DNA of 64,000 nucleotides. Origin: Persicaria tinctoria (Eukaryota > Streptophyta > Magnoliopsida > Caryophyllales > Polygonaceae). The position numbers and the translations under genes were made by a program. The notes below the pieces were generated by a model that made no database searches, was not told where the DNA came from, and saw only the letters and a list, made by a program, of their open reading frames with translations. Shown piece by piece: positions 63,131 through 64,000 of this stretch (positions within the stretch are counted from its first letter, which is position 1; each line of letters begins with the position of its first letter). The DNA lies in the NCBI GenBank assembly GCA_037127255.1, contig JBANSL010000003.1:45691314-45755313 (forward strand). Direction: 5' to 3'.

Positions 63131-64000
63131 TGATGTCCACTAAAATAGCCATGTTGAGATGCACATTTTAGCTCCTTATTCTATACGCTTTGCATATTTC
63201 GGGCTGGGAATATGTCGAATTTATGTAATATATGCTTATTTGCAAGAAATGGAGATCTACATAAGTTTTGGTTTAATATTACAGAATTTGGAGCCATTTC
63301 GGGAGAAAGCCAAGAAGCAAAGACAGAAGATGAGTTTTACTCGATATCGAGTACCTTTCCTCGATATCGACCAAAAGGTCCGAGCAGTGCCTGGTCGAGT
63401 AGAAGTTGATCGAGGAACTGAAGACGAAGCCAACCCGACTCCAGGACCCTACTCGATATAAAACAAGCCTTGAAGCCGCATCCGGAGTCGAGGATGCAGC
63501 ACCTGATCGAGAAGTCGCAGACCTAGACATACCGAGCAACATTTCCTCGATATCGAGTACTTTACTCGATATCGACAAGACTAGCAGCACTTGTCCGGGC
63601 CAGGTCGGGGAAGAGTTACTCGAGCAAGCCAGTGAAGAACAGTCGACAAACCACGTTCCTCAATATCGAGTAGAACCTTCCTGGGCCGCGTTACGCGGTT
63701 GGGCTGTCCGAGTCGAGTTGAGCTTACTTGGGAGCGAAGGAGTCCGAGATCTATCAAGTCTATCAAGATCTATCCATGGAGAGAGGATTTATCCACACAT
63801 GAAGATATTTAGCTTTTTTATATTTCATTTTATGATAAATATTCCCTTTATTAAAGTTTTATCTTTAGATATTAGATAGATATTTCTTTCCTTGATTAGC
63901 AAGGATTGGAAACCTATATATAAGGCCTTAGGGGCTGATTTCTAAGCATTCAATTTCAGTTACAATTAGTTACATAGAGGTAGAGAGAGAGAGAGCGCCT
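63131..64000 (+). repeat. 3' LTR of element G, truncated by the window edge
   Basis: It begins TGATGTCCAC and follows the 5' LTR closely, with short indels inside TCGA blocks near 63460, 63550 and 63660. The TATA box is TATATATAA at 63915-63923. U5 is outside the window. Confidence 0.85.

Larger units (their letters stand above)
56665..64000 (+). mobile_element. Athila-type TR-GAG element G (gag and protease only), right end off the window
   Basis: 5' LTR 56665-58456, primer site, broken gag and protease, a 1.7-kb non-coding 3' region and the first 870 bp of the 3' LTR. Reverse transcriptase, RNase H and integrase are absent, as in element A. It is inserted in the integrase region of F. Confidence 0.88.

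Overview
This window is nuclear DNA of a flowering plant, most likely a eudicot. The evidence is Ty3/gypsy elements of the Athila type primed by tRNA-Asp, CACTA and Stowaway DNA transposons, an L1-type LINE, a two-exon PRE/ILI1-type HLH gene and a relic of a plant mitochondrial ribosomal protein L6 gene. About 52 of the 64 kb is transposable-element sequence. The only gene I read as intact and not transposon-derived is the HLH gene at 38756-40271 (minus strand). I cannot name the species.

Layout. (1) 1-7929: tandem, almost identical ~2994-bp modules of LTR-U5, tRNA-Asp primer-binding site, gag and protease. (2) 7930-11327: 3' end of another Athila element (B) with its 3' LTR. (3) 11328-12219 and 21664-22307: pieces of a CACTA element on the minus strand. 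(4) 12220-21658: a complete Athila-type element (A) with CTACC target-site duplications, ~2.2-kb LTRs and one 1159-codon ORF (gag, protease, integrase C-terminus) but no reverse transcriptase. (5) 22308-24343 and 37435 to ~38250: an older Athila element (C) whose 3' LTR is split by a 13-kb insertion (24344-37434). That insertion holds a solo LTR (TSD TGTAT), a broken LINE (TSD GATTAAATAACTCA) and, inside the LINE, two more solo LTRs (TSDs CAAAG and ATGAT). (6) ~38250-50374: low-copy host DNA with the HLH gene, the L6 relic, three MITE-like elements and short tandem repeats. (7) 50375-56664: a decayed Athila element (F) that still shows gag, protease, RNase H and integrase pieces. (8) 56665-64000: an Athila derivative (G) with gag and protease only, inserted into the integrase of F and running off the window.

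Nesting. C contains CACTA-1, which contains B and A; B contains the module array. C also contains the 24344-37434 element, which contains the LINE, which contains two solo LTRs. F contains a small LTR fragment and is cut by G. The gag/protease-only elements (array, A, G) would need reverse transcriptase and integrase from relatives, as is known for TR-GAG elements.

Two signals stand out. The first is the tandem U5-PBS-gag-pro array; its junction fuses the protease reading frame to a hydrophobic, Cys-rich tail read from LTR sequence. The second is the self-complementary word TCGA-NN-TCGA, which is very dense in the LTRs and also in gag and in the sequence after protease, where it is read as acidic V-D-L-D / V-D-V-E repeats. 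The middle dinucleotide tends to match within an element, and indels between LTR pairs fall in these motif blocks. I did all alignments by eye.
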